A DNA stretch of 64,000 nucleotides. Source: an uncultured Lachnospiraceae bacterium (GTDB lineage: Bacteria > Bacillota > Clostridia > Lachnospirales > Lachnospiraceae). The stretch covers positions 1 to 64,000 of the forward strand of contig CANPTH010000001.1 in the NCBI GenBank assembly GCA_947576945.1, written 5' to 3'. A program made the translations under genes and the position numbers. The stretch's first letter is position 1. Each line of letters starts with the position of its first letter. Below, piece by piece: positions 1-8,691 of this stretch. The notes beneath the pieces were generated by a model that saw only the letters and a program-made list of their open reading frames with translations, was not told the DNA's origin and made no database searches.

Positions 1-53
1 TGGTTTGACATAACGGTGTAGTCCCTGTTTTTTTCCACTCGGAATACTGCCAT
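1..53 (-). CDS. Replication-initiator/replisome-organizer-type protein, 5' end only
   Basis: The minus strand reads an open frame running off the left edge that begins MAVFRVEKNRDYTVMSN. This N-terminus resembles the helix-turn-helix replication proteins found on Lachnospiraceae conjugative elements and plasmids (recognised from memory, no search run). The ATG at 53 was chosen because AAAGGGG lies 8 bases upstream of it on the minus strand; the frame stays open further upstream to another ATG at 71. Only 17 codons are visible, so the family assignment is tentative. If right, an integrated element lies just outside the window to the left. Confidence 0.45.
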   Translation of the reverse strand, partial: MAVFRVEKNRDYTVMSN

Positions 54-201
54 GTAATCAGCCCCTTTCATCAGCCCGGACAATGAAAAACGCCCGTTCC
101 GTGTGGAAAAGGCGTTTACCATGTGGTTATAGGGCTTCGTGTTTAGTTTTCTTGTTTCTTAAAAGCCTTGTTTTATGCGGTGTTGCGGTGGTTGTCTATA
201 A

Positions 202-978
202 ATACTTGCTCCGAACGGCGCGGGAAAGACAACGTTGATGCGGGTGCTCACAACCGTGTTATCACCAACCGGCGGAACCGTGACCCTGGACGGAATCCCC
301 TACAGGGAAGGAAATTATGACAAAATACGACGGAAAATAGGATATCTGCCGCAGGAGATCGATCTGTATCCGGGACTGAGCGTGCAGGAATGTCTGGAAT
401 ATATGGGGAACTTGTCCGGACTGACTAAGCAGACTGCCAGAGAACGCATTGATTATTATCTGGAAAAGACAAGTCTGTCAGAGCACCGCAGAAAGAAGAT
501 GCGGCAATTATCGGGCGGCATGAAACGGAGAGTCGGGCTTGTGCAGGCGCTTTTAAATGAGCCGGAATTTCTGATTGTGGATGAACCCACGACCGGCTTA
601 GACCCGGAGGAGCGGATCCGGATCCGGAATCTGCTGGTCGACTTCTCGGAAGGACGGACCGTTTTGTTTTCGACCCATGTGGTGGAAGATCTGGCGGCCA
701 CCTGCAATCAGCTTGCCGTCATGAAAAAGGGGAAATTTCTATATGCAGGCAGTATGAGAGAACTGCTGGAGCAGTCGAGAGGCCATATCTGGACCTGTAA
801 GGCGAATGATGAAACAACGGCGCGGGAACTGGAAAGAAAATACCATGTTTCGTCGAAACAGTATGTGGGCAGCGAATTGCAGATAAGATGGATCAGCGAA
901 CTGCCGCCTGAAATCGTATGCAGTCCTTGTGAGGCGACGCTTGAGGACGCCTATATTTATATAACAAACAAAAAATAG
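202..978 (+). pseudogene. ABC transporter ATP-binding protein, 5'-truncated
   Basis: The frame opens only after a TAA at 199-201 and starts within the Walker A motif (PNGAGKTTLM). The roughly 35 to 40 residues that normally precede it (strand 1 and the A-loop) are missing, and no start codon with a Shine-Dalgarno site precedes Walker A. The rest is intact: Q-loop YLPQE, signature LSGGMKRR, Walker B LIVDEP, D-loop and switch histidine (STHVVED), then a C-terminal extension. It aligns along its length with the complete ATPase at 5752-6630, so it is a decayed paralogue. A TTG at 235 could start a protein, but that would lack the phosphate-binding loop and could not be an active ATPase. No partner permease follows. 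The break lies next to the mobile-element-like sequence at the left edge, suggesting truncation by insertion or deletion. Confidence 0.75.
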
Positions 979-1337
979 AATCCTTGAAGTGCTATTCATG
1001 CTTTTAAGACCTTTTCACCGAGAATAGTTTTAGTTCCTTTTGTGGACATGATAAGTGGACCTGTGGATACTATCTTAATTTTATTTTCCGCGCCCGAAAA
1101 ATAGTTGTTTCATGCCATCGGATGAAAAATAGAAAATTTCTATGATATAATTCAGTGGGTGCTTTTACTTTAGCAGGAATGGTTCTCTGCCGCGTTCCCA
1201 GCCCCCAAAAACGGAAATAAACCGTAAAATCAGGGAATGATACGCTAAATTGACAGGATGACACGCTAAGATGGTGGCATTTAGACAGCTTTGATTTTAT
1301 AATCCAAACAGAAAAACAGAAAGAGAGGTTGTTTAAA
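979..1337. other. Non-coding stretch with tandem short motifs, possible mobile-element remnant
   Basis: No gene is supported here. The stretch holds three GTGGA(C/T) words at about 1040-1068 and a pair of near-identical 10-mers, GATACGCTAA and GACACGCTAA, at about 1241-1270. Repeated subterminal words of this sort are typical of insertion-sequence ends that bind transposase several times, but no transposase gene or terminal inverted repeat is present. The 3' end must contain the promoter for the following regulator. Confidence 0.3.
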
Positions 1338-2237
1338 ATGACTTTTGGAGAGAAATTAAAGGCTATCCGCAAAGAGAAAGGATATTCTCAGGAGGAGATG
1401 GCAGGACTGCTGGATGTGTCACGTCAGGCTGTAAGCAAATGGGAAAGCGACAGGGGAATACCGGAGATTGATAAATTATTGCAGATCAGCAATATGTTCG
1501 GTGTAACATTGGATTATCTGTTGAAAAGTGAAAGCTCGGATGAGAATAACCAAAGTGGTGGATATTATGTAAGCCGGGAGACGATTGATGGATTCCTTTC
1601 CTATAAGCGGCATCGGGCGAAGAACATTGCTATTGGGGTGGGGTTGATTATCGGTTCTGATATCTTTGGCAGCTTTTCCGATTACAGGCAGCTTCTGCTT
1701 CCACTATATTGGGGAACTATGGCAATAGGCATAGCCATATTGGTATGGACTTTTTTTCAACCGAAGCATTATCAGGAAATCTGCTCAAACGCATTGCTGT
1801 TTGATGAGGCAATCATAAAGTCTTTTCGTGAGAAAAGCAGTCGGAATCGGAAAAGATATGCAGGCATGATCGTATTAAGCGTTGTGCTGTTCTTCTTTGG
1901 GGCAGAATTTATATTTATGGCAAAAGATATCGTGGGAAACGAAGTGTGCAATGCCTTGGACTGGCTGATGGATGCTGCGGCAGTTATGCTGTTGGTCATG
2001 GCGGGTATGTCAATCCATGCGGAAAATATCATTGCACAGAATACAGAGTATATTCATAAGAAAAATTCACGCGGTAAGTTTGCATGGGTTTATGTAGCTC
2101 TGCCTGCAACAGTTCTGGCAGTGGCGATGGGGATTGTCACAAATGCGTGGAGTCCGGTTTTCCCAATCATATTCCTGTTTTGTGCATTACTGGTAACGGT
2201 CTGCAAACTTCTTATAGAAAAGAGGGTATCTAAATGA
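1338..2237 (+). CDS. XRE-family transcriptional regulator with membrane domain
   Basis: The 299-residue protein begins with a Cro/CI-type helix-turn-helix of about 65 residues (SQEEMAGLLDVSRQAVSKWE is the classic helix 2-turn-helix 3). The C-terminal two thirds contain about six hydrophobic segments. Soluble DNA-binding domains fused to membrane parts are common in Firmicutes and are thought to couple envelope or ligand signals to transcription; the signal here is unknown. The ATG at 1338 has AGAGAGG nine bases upstream; a TTG at 1329 is less well placed. The next gene overlaps it in an ATGA arrangement, so the two are cotranscribed and probably translationally coupled. Confidence 0.8.
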   Translation: MTFGEKLKAIRKEKGYSQEEMAGLLDVSRQAVSKWESDRGIPEIDKLLQISNMFGVTLDYLLKSESSDENNQSGGYYVSRETIDGFLSYKRHRAKNIAIGVGLIIGSDIFGSFSDYRQLLLPLYWGTMAIGIAILVWTFFQPKHYQEICSNALLFDEAIIKSFREKSSRNRKRYAGMIVLSVVLFFFGAEFIFMAKDIVGNEVCNALDWLMDAAAVMLLVMAGMSIHAENIIAQNTEYIHKKNSRGKFAWVYVALPATVLAVAMGIVTNAWSPVFPIIFLFCALLVTVCKLLIEKRVSK

Positions 2238-2716
2238 AGGATATAATTTTATTTATACTGATGGATATTCTGATCACCATAGGATTAGTGGGCTGTGGTG
2301 CAGACCAGAGTGACAGAGGAAAAGATTTACAGGGACTTTCACAGATAGAAATATATTCAAGTGATGGAAATTTGGTCAATACTATTTTGGATGAAGAAAT
2401 TCTCAGCCAGTTTAATGATTTAAATTATACGGACATCCTGGCTGATACAGATGAGGAGATGGATGCACTGGAGAGTAAAATTGGAGACCTTAACGTAATA
2501 TGCACAATTATTTCCTACAAGACACCTGTGGCTGCCTATCATGATGGAAGTTTAGAAAATTTGATGGAACTGACGGTGTATGAAAATTCAAATATCATAA
2601 AAGAACAGATTGCCCCGGAAACAATAAAGGGAGGATATGTTCCAAAAGAATTTTTGACATTTTATGTTACTGTATCAGATGAAGATAAAAATTTTATTCT
2701 GTCATTGATGGAATGA
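2234..2716 (+). CDS. Putative lipoprotein of unknown function
   Basis: The 160-residue product has a short charged N-terminus, a hydrophobic stretch and a lipobox-like LVGC at residues 18-21, suggesting lipidation of the cysteine and anchoring outside the membrane. The mature part is acidic and has no motif I recognise. Its start overlaps the stop of the preceding XRE-membrane regulator by four bases (ATGA), so the two genes form one unit. A role as sensor or immunity partner of that regulator is an inference from position only. Confidence 0.6.
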   Translation: MKDIILFILMDILITIGLVGCGADQSDRGKDLQGLSQIEIYSSDGNLVNTILDEEILSQFNDLNYTDILADTDEEMDALESKIGDLNVICTIISYKTPVAAYHDGSLENLMELTVYENSNIIKEQIAPETIKGGYVPKEFLTFYVTVSDEDKNFILSLME

Positions 2717-2943
2717 AATAAGTAATGAATAAATGCGGGTGTATCCGCCGATATTACACGGCAGGCTTCCCCGGCTTTCTGGCAGAATGGAGAACAGTGA
2801 GAGGCATCGTGAATGGACGAGCTGATGAGACATGGACTGGCATGACTGAAAAATTGAATTATAGGAAATTCTAAGAATTGTTTTTAGATTTCTACCACTG
2901 GTTGCATAGATGTATAGAGGGCTATATGGAATGTAGTTAAAGG

Positions 2944-2968
2944 TTTTGATATTGTTTAGGTATCAAAA
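2944..2968. repeat. Inverted repeat before XRE gene (operator candidate)
   Basis: TTTTGATA and TATCAAAA form a perfect 8-base inverted repeat with a 9-base spacer, ending just before the AAGGAGG ribosome binding site of the following XRE gene. It could be an autoregulatory operator or an mRNA hairpin limiting ribosome access. Confidence 0.4.
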
Positions 2969-2987
2969 ACAAGGAGGACAGGATAAT

Positions 2988-3454
2988 ATGGATTTTTCAG
3001 AAAAATTATTAACTTTGCGGAAAGCCAATGACATGACACAGGAGCAGCTTGCTGAAAAACTTGATGTTTCGAGACAGTCCATATCAAAATGGGAAAGCGG
3101 GCAGGCAACCCCCGAACTGGAAAAATAGTGGCAATGAGCGCGGTTTTTAATGTCACGACTGATTATCTGCTAAAGTCATCGGAAATAGACGACTTGTCAG
3201 TAAAAACGGAAATGCTGGAAAAACAGCAGCAGATGATGCTTGGGCGGGAGCAAAAACAGCGACTGGTTTTTAGCTGTATCATGTATTCGGTTGCAGTATA
3301 TCTGGTATTCTTTGCTGTATGTTTCATTGAGCGTTTTTTCTTTCATGAGCTCGATGTATTAGGTGGTCAAGAAATACTTTTTGCAGAATTTCTTATAGCG
3401 ACTGCCATGGTAGTTTTCATATGTGTAAAGAAACTTGGTAAAAAACATGAGTAG
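2988..3454 (+). pseudogene. XRE-family regulator with frameshift
   Basis: From the ATG at 2988, preceded by AAGGAGG, the frame encodes a normal Cro/CI helix-turn-helix ([20 protein letters not shown]) but stops at a TAG right after an A5 run at about 3121-3125. Adding one A to that run restores the frame into the rest of the expected domain (VAMSAVFNVTTDYLLK) and a C-terminal region with two hydrophobic segments ending at 3454. The gene therefore looks intact apart from one missing base. It may be a real pseudogene, a sequencing error in a homopolymer, or a site of slippage. It is related to the regulator at 1338 and sits upstream of the two-component system. Confidence 0.7.
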
Positions 3455-3556
3455 GAGCTTAACAGGGGATAAATGTTAATGATGATGCCACTGGAGTGGA
3501 AATTCAGGGTAGTTCTGGTAAAGAAACTATAAGAAAACCAATAATACACAAATGAT

Positions 3557-3606
3557 AAAAGGGAACCAAACATGAACACATCACGTTCTGTCCGGTTCCC
3601 TTGTTA
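3557..3606 (+). terminator. Stem-loop, possible terminator
   Basis: AAGGGAACC and GGTTCCCTT can pair around a loop that contains a smaller GAAC/GTTC pairing. It lies about 100 bases after the frameshifted XRE gene and before the response regulator. The T-tract is weak, so termination efficiency is uncertain. Confidence 0.35.
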
Positions 3607-3795
3607 CATAATCAGTACGGGGAGATAGTAACAGATGCATTTTGGGGGAAGGGAGATGGTATTATCCGGAAGCCAGATTAACCATCCACGAAGCAGGCGT
3701 TAAAATTCTCCCTGATTTTTCCGATAAGTTAGTTGAAGACAGGAGAGTATTTGAAATCTCAGGGAAGAAAAAGGGCAGTATGGGGGAATACAAAA

Positions 3796-4467
3796 ATGGC
3801 TCCTAAAATTTTATTGATTGATGATGAGGAATCCATATGCAATCTGGTCAGACTGCACTTTCAGACCGAAGGATACCTTATATATACCGCATTGGATGCA
3901 AAGGAAGCTGTCCAGGCACTTTCCCATAATCCGGATCTGATATTGTTAGACATCAATATGCCGGAAACGGACGGGCTGGAGTTCTGCCGAAAGATACGGA
4001 ACCATATTGACTGTCCGATCATCTTCCTGACTTCCCGTGTTACGGAGCAGGATAAGATTACCGGCCTGCAGGCGGGAGGGGATGATTACATCACGAAGCC
4101 GTTCAGCCTTGCCGAACTGACAGCCCGTGTGGAGGCACATTTGAGGAGGGAGAGCCGGCCGCGGCATGGCAGCGTGAAGATGTCCGGCGAGCTGTTCATT
4201 GATTATACAGGGCGCTGCGTGTACTGCAAAGAGCAGGCTGTTCCATTTTCCAAAAAGGAGTTTGACATTATAGAATTCCTGTCCCTCCATGCGGGGCAGG
4301 TCTTCGACCGGGAAAGGATTTATGAGAGGATCTGGGGATATGATGCCGAAGGCAGCAGTGACATCCTGAAAGAGCATATCCGCAGGATACGTGCAAAGCT
4401 GGCGAAGGTGACAGACAGGGAGTATATAGAGACAGTCTGGGGGTGCGGGTATAAGTGGGTAAGTTAA
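3796..4467 (+). CDS. OmpR/PhoB-family response regulator
   Basis: The 223-residue protein has a receiver domain with the acidic pair D9-D10, phosphoacceptor D52 (in LDINMPETDG), T79 and K101, followed by a winged-helix DNA-binding domain (about 125-223, ending in VWGCGYKW). The ATG at 3796 is preceded by GGGGGA at a suitable distance; a TTG further upstream lacks such a site. The 3' end overlaps the start of the histidine kinase gene, the usual arrangement for a cognate pair. Given the ABC exporter genes immediately downstream, it probably activates that exporter in response to a membrane-active compound, as in peptide-antibiotic resistance modules. The compound cannot be told from sequence. 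Confidence 0.9.
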   Translation: MAPKILLIDDEESICNLVRLHFQTEGYLIYTALDAKEAVQALSHNPDLILLDINMPETDGLEFCRKIRNHIDCPIIFLTSRVTEQDKITGLQAGGDDYITKPFSLAELTARVEAHLRRESRPRHGSVKMSGELFIDYTGRCVYCKEQAVPFSKKEFDIIEFLSLHAGQVFDRERIYERIWGYDAEGSSDILKEHIRRIRAKLAKVTDREYIETVWGCGYKWVS

Positions 4468-5657
4468 AGGATATGACGCTCAAAAAAGCATTCTATCTGA
4501 TCGTGTCAGTCACGGCAGTTATTGTGCTGTGTCTGTCTGCGGTATCCGTGAGAATCTGTTCCCGGATACATGACCAGATCACGTTGTCCCATGCTTTCAG
4601 GATGGATGCGGCAGTTTTTGATGACGAAGACGGCGAATACTGCGTCATGGAAGTGGAGAGCGGCGGCACAGAGGATGGTCATACGGAATTTACAGACAGG
4701 GAACTGTGGATATGCAGGATTACGGAGATACTGATTGTGTTCCTTCCCGTATTGTTTTCTGCCCTTGGGATAGTATGTGCCGGAACCTGTTTTTACCACG
4801 TCAAGCTGAAAGAGCCGCTTACGGCCTTAAAACAGGGGATCAGCCATATAGCGGACAATGATCTTGATTTTTCAATCGGCTATGGAAAGCAGGACGAGCT
4901 GGGGGAACTGTGCAGGGCATTTGAGACCATGCGGGGCGAGCTGGTAAAAAATAACCGTTATATGTGGGGGCTGGTAGAGGAAAGGAAAAAGATCAATGCA
5001 GGCATCGCCCATGATCTGAGGACGCCGATTACAGTCATCAAAGGCTACAGCGAATACCTGGACAGGAATGCCGGCAAGGAAAATATGACAGGGGACGGCA
5101 TACGAGAAATTGCAGGGTATATCAATCAGTCCGCGGTCAGGCTGGAGGAATATGCGGATTCCGTGCGTGAGGTTCAGGCTTTGGAGGATATGCGCCTGGA
5201 ATACGGAGAAGTCCTGCTGGGCAGTTTTTTGGAAGAAATGCGGGCGCAGCTTTCCGTCATGGCCGGGCAGAACGGGAAAGAAATCTGTTTACGGGCCGGG
5301 CTGCCACAGCAGATTGTGGAAATGTCCGCTGCCGCAGTATTCCGGATTATGGAAAACATCATAGACAACTCCCTGCGGTTCTGCCGGGAAAGGATAGACG
5401 TGGAGGTTTCCTTTGACGCTCCTTTCCTTACTGTTACCATAACAGATGATGGCAGGGGATTTTCGGAAAAGGAGCGTGTGGAAGCAACAGACTATTTCTA
5501 TAAGGGAAAAGCAGAAAAGAAGCATTTTGGCATCGGGCTGACCATATGCAGGATACTTGCACAGAAGCATGGCGGTACCATCCTGCTCGATAATGCCCCG
5601 GAAGGCGGCGCACGGGTGACAGTGAAAATAAAAACAGAAGAAATGGATCCATTGTGA
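4455..5657 (+). CDS. Sensor histidine kinase
   Basis: The 400-residue membrane kinase has one transmembrane segment at about 14-32, a short extracytoplasmic loop of some 55 residues, a second segment at about 92-114 and a HAMP-like linker. The dimerisation domain carries H186 (IAHDLRTP), and the ATPase domain has N305 (ENIIDN), DDGRGF at 331-336 and HFGIGL at 357-362. All key residues are present. The GTG at 4455 overlaps the response-regulator stop; an ATG at 4473 is an alternative but has AAAGG only two bases away. A loop this short suggests sensing within the membrane or through the adjacent transporter rather than by a large outer domain. Confidence 0.9.
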   Translation: MGKLKDMTLKKAFYLIVSVTAVIVLCLSAVSVRICSRIHDQITLSHAFRMDAAVFDDEDGEYCVMEVESGGTEDGHTEFTDRELWICRITEILIVFLPVLFSALGIVCAGTCFYHVKLKEPLTALKQGISHIADNDLDFSIGYGKQDELGELCRAFETMRGELVKNNRYMWGLVEERKKINAGIAHDLRTPITVIKGYSEYLDRNAGKENMTGDGIREIAGYINQSAVRLEEYADSVREVQALEDMRLEYGEVLLGSFLEEMRAQLSVMAGQNGKEICLRAGLPQQIVEMSAAAVFRIMENIIDNSLRFCRERIDVEVSFDAPFLTVTITDDGRGFSEKERVEATDYFYKGKAEKKHFGIGLTICRILAQKHGGTILLDNAPEGGARVTVKIKTEEMDPL

Positions 5658-5680
5658 CGGAATGTAGACTTTTAGCTGGT

Positions 5681-5750
5681 AAACTCTCCTTATCAAAGGA
5701 ACTGCCTGAACAGTTCCATAGCGTATAAACGCTGGAAAGGAGAGTTTTTT
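5681..5750 (+). promoter_or_regulatory. Branched leader/attenuator sequestering an RBS
   Basis: AAACTCTCCTT (5681-5691) pairs perfectly with AAGGAGAGTTT (5737-5747), and the closing stem is followed directly by more T residues. Inside it are two further perfect hairpins, GGAACTG/CAGTTCC (5698-5717) and GCGT/ACGC (5721-5732), giving a three-way junction. The 3' arm of the closing stem contains the GGAGAG Shine-Dalgarno site for the ATG at 5752. The fold could therefore terminate transcription and hide the start site of the ABC gene. Pairing was read directly; function is inference. Confidence 0.6.
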
Positions 5751-5751
5751 C

Positions 5752-6630
5752 ATGGAGATACAGATCACATCTTTGAAGAAAGTTTATGGAAAAAAGACCG
5801 CTTTGGACGGCATCACCTTTTCTGTCGGAAATGGTATGTTCGGGCTGATCGGAAGGAACGGCGCAGGGAAGACGACGCTGATGCGGATTCTTGCCACACT
5901 GAGCAGACCTTCCGGCGGGCAGGTCACATTTGACGGAATCCCGATGGAGGATACAAAGAAAATCAGGTCCTTCATTGGATATCTGCCGCAGGAGTTTTCC
6001 TTATATCAGGATATGTCGGTACTGGAGATCATGCGTTATCTGGCGGCGCTTTCCGACATTCCGGGAAAGACCTGTCGGGAACGCATCCCCCGGCTTCTGC
6101 AGCAGGTGAATTTATGGGATGACAGGACAAAAAAGGCCGGGAAGCTGTCCGGCGGGATGAAACGGCGGCTTGGCATTGCGCAGGCTCTGTTGGATGACCC
6201 GCAGGTACTGATCGTTGACGAGCCGACCGCAGGGCTTGACCCGGAAGAAAGGCTCCGTTTTTATACCCTGCTTGATGAATTTTCAGGCAGCCGTACCGTG
6301 GTTGTGTCCTCCCATATCATGAGTGACATTGAAGCGGTGTGCGAAAATGTGGCGGTGCTGGATGCCGGGCGGTTGCTGTTTGCCGGTACGGTGGGGACGT
6401 TGGCAAAAAAGGCGGAGGGAAAAGTGTTTGAACTGGCCATCCCCAAAAAGGAGCAGGATGCGGTCAAAAGGGATTACCATATCCTGTCCAGCCAGAGCTG
6501 TGCATCAGATGTACGAATCCGCGTACTGGCTGACCGAATCCCGGCAGGCTGTCCCGTTTCCTGTGCGCCTACAGCATGGGACGGCTATATGGAATTGCTG
6601 CGCCAGCTGGAAAAGGGGGTAGAGAATTGA
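5752..6630 (+). CDS. ABC transporter ATP-binding protein
   Basis: The 292-residue ATPase has Walker A GRNGAGKT (34-41), Q-loop YLPQ (77-80), signature LSGGM (132-136), Walker B with catalytic glutamate LIVDEP (153-158) and switch histidine H188. A C-terminal extension of about 80 residues is typical of exporters of the ABC-2/bacitracin type. Its start is governed by the branched leader directly upstream. The stop codon overlaps the ATG of the permease (TGATG), and a second membrane gene follows, so the three genes should encode one exporter under the response regulator upstream. The truncated ATPase at the left edge is a paralogue. Confidence 0.9.
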   Translation: MEIQITSLKKVYGKKTALDGITFSVGNGMFGLIGRNGAGKTTLMRILATLSRPSGGQVTFDGIPMEDTKKIRSFIGYLPQEFSLYQDMSVLEIMRYLAALSDIPGKTCRERIPRLLQQVNLWDDRTKKAGKLSGGMKRRLGIAQALLDDPQVLIVDEPTAGLDPEERLRFYTLLDEFSGSRTVVVSSHIMSDIEAVCENVAVLDAGRLLFAGTVGTLAKKAEGKVFELAIPKKEQDAVKRDYHILSSQSCASDVRIRVLADRIPAGCPVSCAPTAWDGYMELLRQLEKGVEN

Positions 6631-8036
6631 TGAGACTGTTTTTTATGGAATGCAAAAAAACAGCAGGGGGCGTTCTGTACTGGCTGTATGTACTGGCATT
6701 GTTTTTTGTCTGCATCCGCCAATTTGATGCGACAGTGGAGGATGAACTTCGCAGGAAGGAGGATCCGACATCTGTATTTTATACTGCTCCTGATGGCATA
6801 TACACCGGGGATTCCGAGCGGCTGTCTGATGTGGAAATGCAGGAAAATATGATGACCGGGGCAGTCACACGGCTTTTGGACAGTTACCACAAAAACGCCT
6901 ATGAATATTATCCGTTCGGATATGTAAAAACGAAAGCGCTGTCCGGAGAAAAGCAGAGGGTGATCCTTTCCTATTTGGAAGAACTGACAGGAATGAGCGA
7001 AAAAGCCATAAACGGGGAAGCGGGGGAGAACAGCGCAGAAGATTTTCAGATTTCCGGTGGCGGTGCGTTCTTTTTTGAGCCGGGGCAGGGAAGCATGAAC
7101 GAAAGCGGTCAGTATGTCATAGAACCTGGCGATTGGAAATATACGGAAAACAATAACGATATAGCCGGTGCATCCCAAAACCCGGAAAGTGGTTTTGATA
7201 AGGTAACATTTGAACGTTTCCAGGAAATCATGGGAGTGGTAGATGCTATGATCGGGCGCAATTCCTATTTCAGTCAGGAAATGTTGACACTGTATTACTG
7301 TGGGAATGATATGGAAGAAAGCCATGTTACAGAGCAGGAGCACAGGGAATTCTATGAAGGAGACCGTGTGACGGGAGCATTTGCCAGGTATTACTGTGAC
7401 AGTATTTCCCTGGTGGTCTTAGGGCTGCCAGCCCTGGTAGCGATCGAACTGATAATGAGGGATAAGCGCCGTAAGATGCAGGCACTGGTGTACCCGCGGA
7501 CGGTTCCCGGCACAAGACTGGTCTGCACCCGCTTTGCGGCATCCGTCTGTATGGTGATGCTGCCGCTCCTTATCTTCCCGGTCAAGTCGTTGGCGGCACT
7601 GGTACAGTTCTGCATGGAGGCAGGAGCACAGCCGGATGCATTTGCTTTTGCAAAATATGTCTTGTTGTGGATTTTGCCCACAGTCCTGCTTGTTATGGCC
7701 ATCGGGCTGCTCTTGACGATACTGACTGAGAATTATGCCGGCGTTTTGATCGCAGGACTGCTCTGGCTGGCGGGCAGGCCGTCTATCGGTAAGATTGCAG
7801 GCGGAAAGTATGATTTATTCGATCTTATCATCCGTCATAATACATTAAAAGGATATGGGAGGATGATGGAGAACATCCACATGCTGGTACTGAACAGGGT
7901 TTTCATTTCCGGTATGGCTTTTGTGCTTTTGGCGTTCTCGGTTGTTATATATGAGGCAAGACGGAAAGGGGTGGATAGCTTTGAGAACCGAAAACTTTTT
8001 AACTGTTTTAGGGGCGAACGTCCGCATGAATTATAA
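6630..8036 (+). CDS. ABC transporter permease with large extracytoplasmic domain
   Basis: The ATG at 6630 overlaps the ATPase stop and has GGGGGT upstream. The 468-residue product has one N-terminal transmembrane segment, then about 200 polar residues predicted to lie outside the membrane, then about six hydrophobic segments in the C-terminal half. This layout fits ABC-2-type exporter subunits, in which the outer domain may bind the substrate. No signature motif tells the substrate. It overlaps the next membrane gene at its 3' end. Confidence 0.75.
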   Translation: MRLFFMECKKTAGGVLYWLYVLALFFVCIRQFDATVEDELRRKEDPTSVFYTAPDGIYTGDSERLSDVEMQENMMTGAVTRLLDSYHKNAYEYYPFGYVKTKALSGEKQRVILSYLEELTGMSEKAINGEAGENSAEDFQISGGGAFFFEPGQGSMNESGQYVIEPGDWKYTENNNDIAGASQNPESGFDKVTFERFQEIMGVVDAMIGRNSYFSQEMLTLYYCGNDMEESHVTEQEHREFYEGDRVTGAFARYYCDSISLVVLGLPALVAIELIMRDKRRKMQALVYPRTVPGTRLVCTRFAASVCMVMLPLLIFPVKSLAALVQFCMEAGAQPDAFAFAKYVLLWILPTVLLVMAIGLLLTILTENYAGVLIAGLLWLAGRPSIGKIAGGKYDLFDLIIRHNTLKGYGRMMENIHMLVLNRVFISGMAFVLLAFSVVIYEARRKGVDSFENRKLFNCFRGERPHEL

Positions 8037-8589
8037 GAATACGCTCATTCCGTCCATCCTGCTGTTGCTGGTTATTCCGCTGCTTTATGGGACTGCAGAT
8101 CTGGACTGTATAAAATCTGCTGACTGTCTGGAGCGGATGGTGGCATTGACCGGGATTCCCATGTTCACCTCCTTGTTTTACCGGGAACAGTCCCGTGACT
8201 TATTTGACATGGTTGCTCTGCGTCCGCTTTCCTTCCGGGTCGTGGCAGCGCTGCGGATCGGAATTTCAATGGCAGGCACTTTTGCTCTGGTAATGGTATT
8301 TGAGATTTATATGCGCATCTGTGGAAGTATATTCCCGATGGGAGCATATGCTGTCCGGACATTGGCGGCGTGCATGGGGCCGGGATTTGCAGGACTGCTT
8401 TGTGCTTCTGTTGCAAAAAGTACAGCTGCCGGGTATTTGGGGGCGTTCTGTTTCTGTTTTGTGGTACAGGCAGGACCCGGTGATTCAATATTTAAGCCTG
8501 TTACAAACGGAATTCATCCATTGCTGGTATTATTCCTTTGTAGTGCCGGAGCGGCAGGCCTTCTTTTTTGTAAGCCGTCATATCAATAA
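7981..8589 (+). CDS. Second membrane subunit of ABC exporter
   Basis: The 202-residue hydrophobic protein has about six predicted transmembrane segments and lacks the outer domain of its neighbour. TTG at 7981 is preferred because AAAGGGGTGG lies at a good distance; an in-frame ATG at 7951 would extend the overlap with the preceding permease gene. The overlap implies translational coupling and a joint complex with the preceding permease and ATPase. A strong terminator at 8623-8678 ends the operon. Confidence 0.65.
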   Translation: MRTENFLTVLGANVRMNYKNTLIPSILLLLVIPLLYGTADLDCIKSADCLERMVALTGIPMFTSLFYREQSRDLFDMVALRPLSFRVVAALRIGISMAGTFALVMVFEIYMRICGSIFPMGAYAVRTLAACMGPGFAGLLCASVAKSTAAGYLGAFCFCFVVQAGPGDSIFKPVTNGIHPLLVLFLCSAGAAGLLFCKPSYQ

Positions 8590-8622
8590 TGCCTGACTGG
8601 ATTTATAACTTTCAGGATGATG

Positions 8623-8678
8623 AAAAAGCTAAACGCCGCACCATGGACTTTATCCGCCATATGCGGCGGTCAGCTTTT
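8623..8678. terminator. Bidirectional intrinsic terminator after ABC operon
   Basis: AAAAAGCT-n3-CGCCGCA pairs with TGCGGCG-n3-AGCTTTT. The stem is long and has A and T flanks, so it can act in both directions. A 75-codon open frame beginning at 8589 covers this hairpin and is therefore not treated as a gene. Confidence 0.8.
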
Positions 8679-8691
8679 CCTGATTTTGAAG

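Noticed and set aside
235-978. Treating the left-edge ABC ATPase as a complete gene from TTG 235
   Set aside because: That start would lie within Walker A, so the product could not bind ATP; the reading frame continues upstream through the motif and is cut by a stop.
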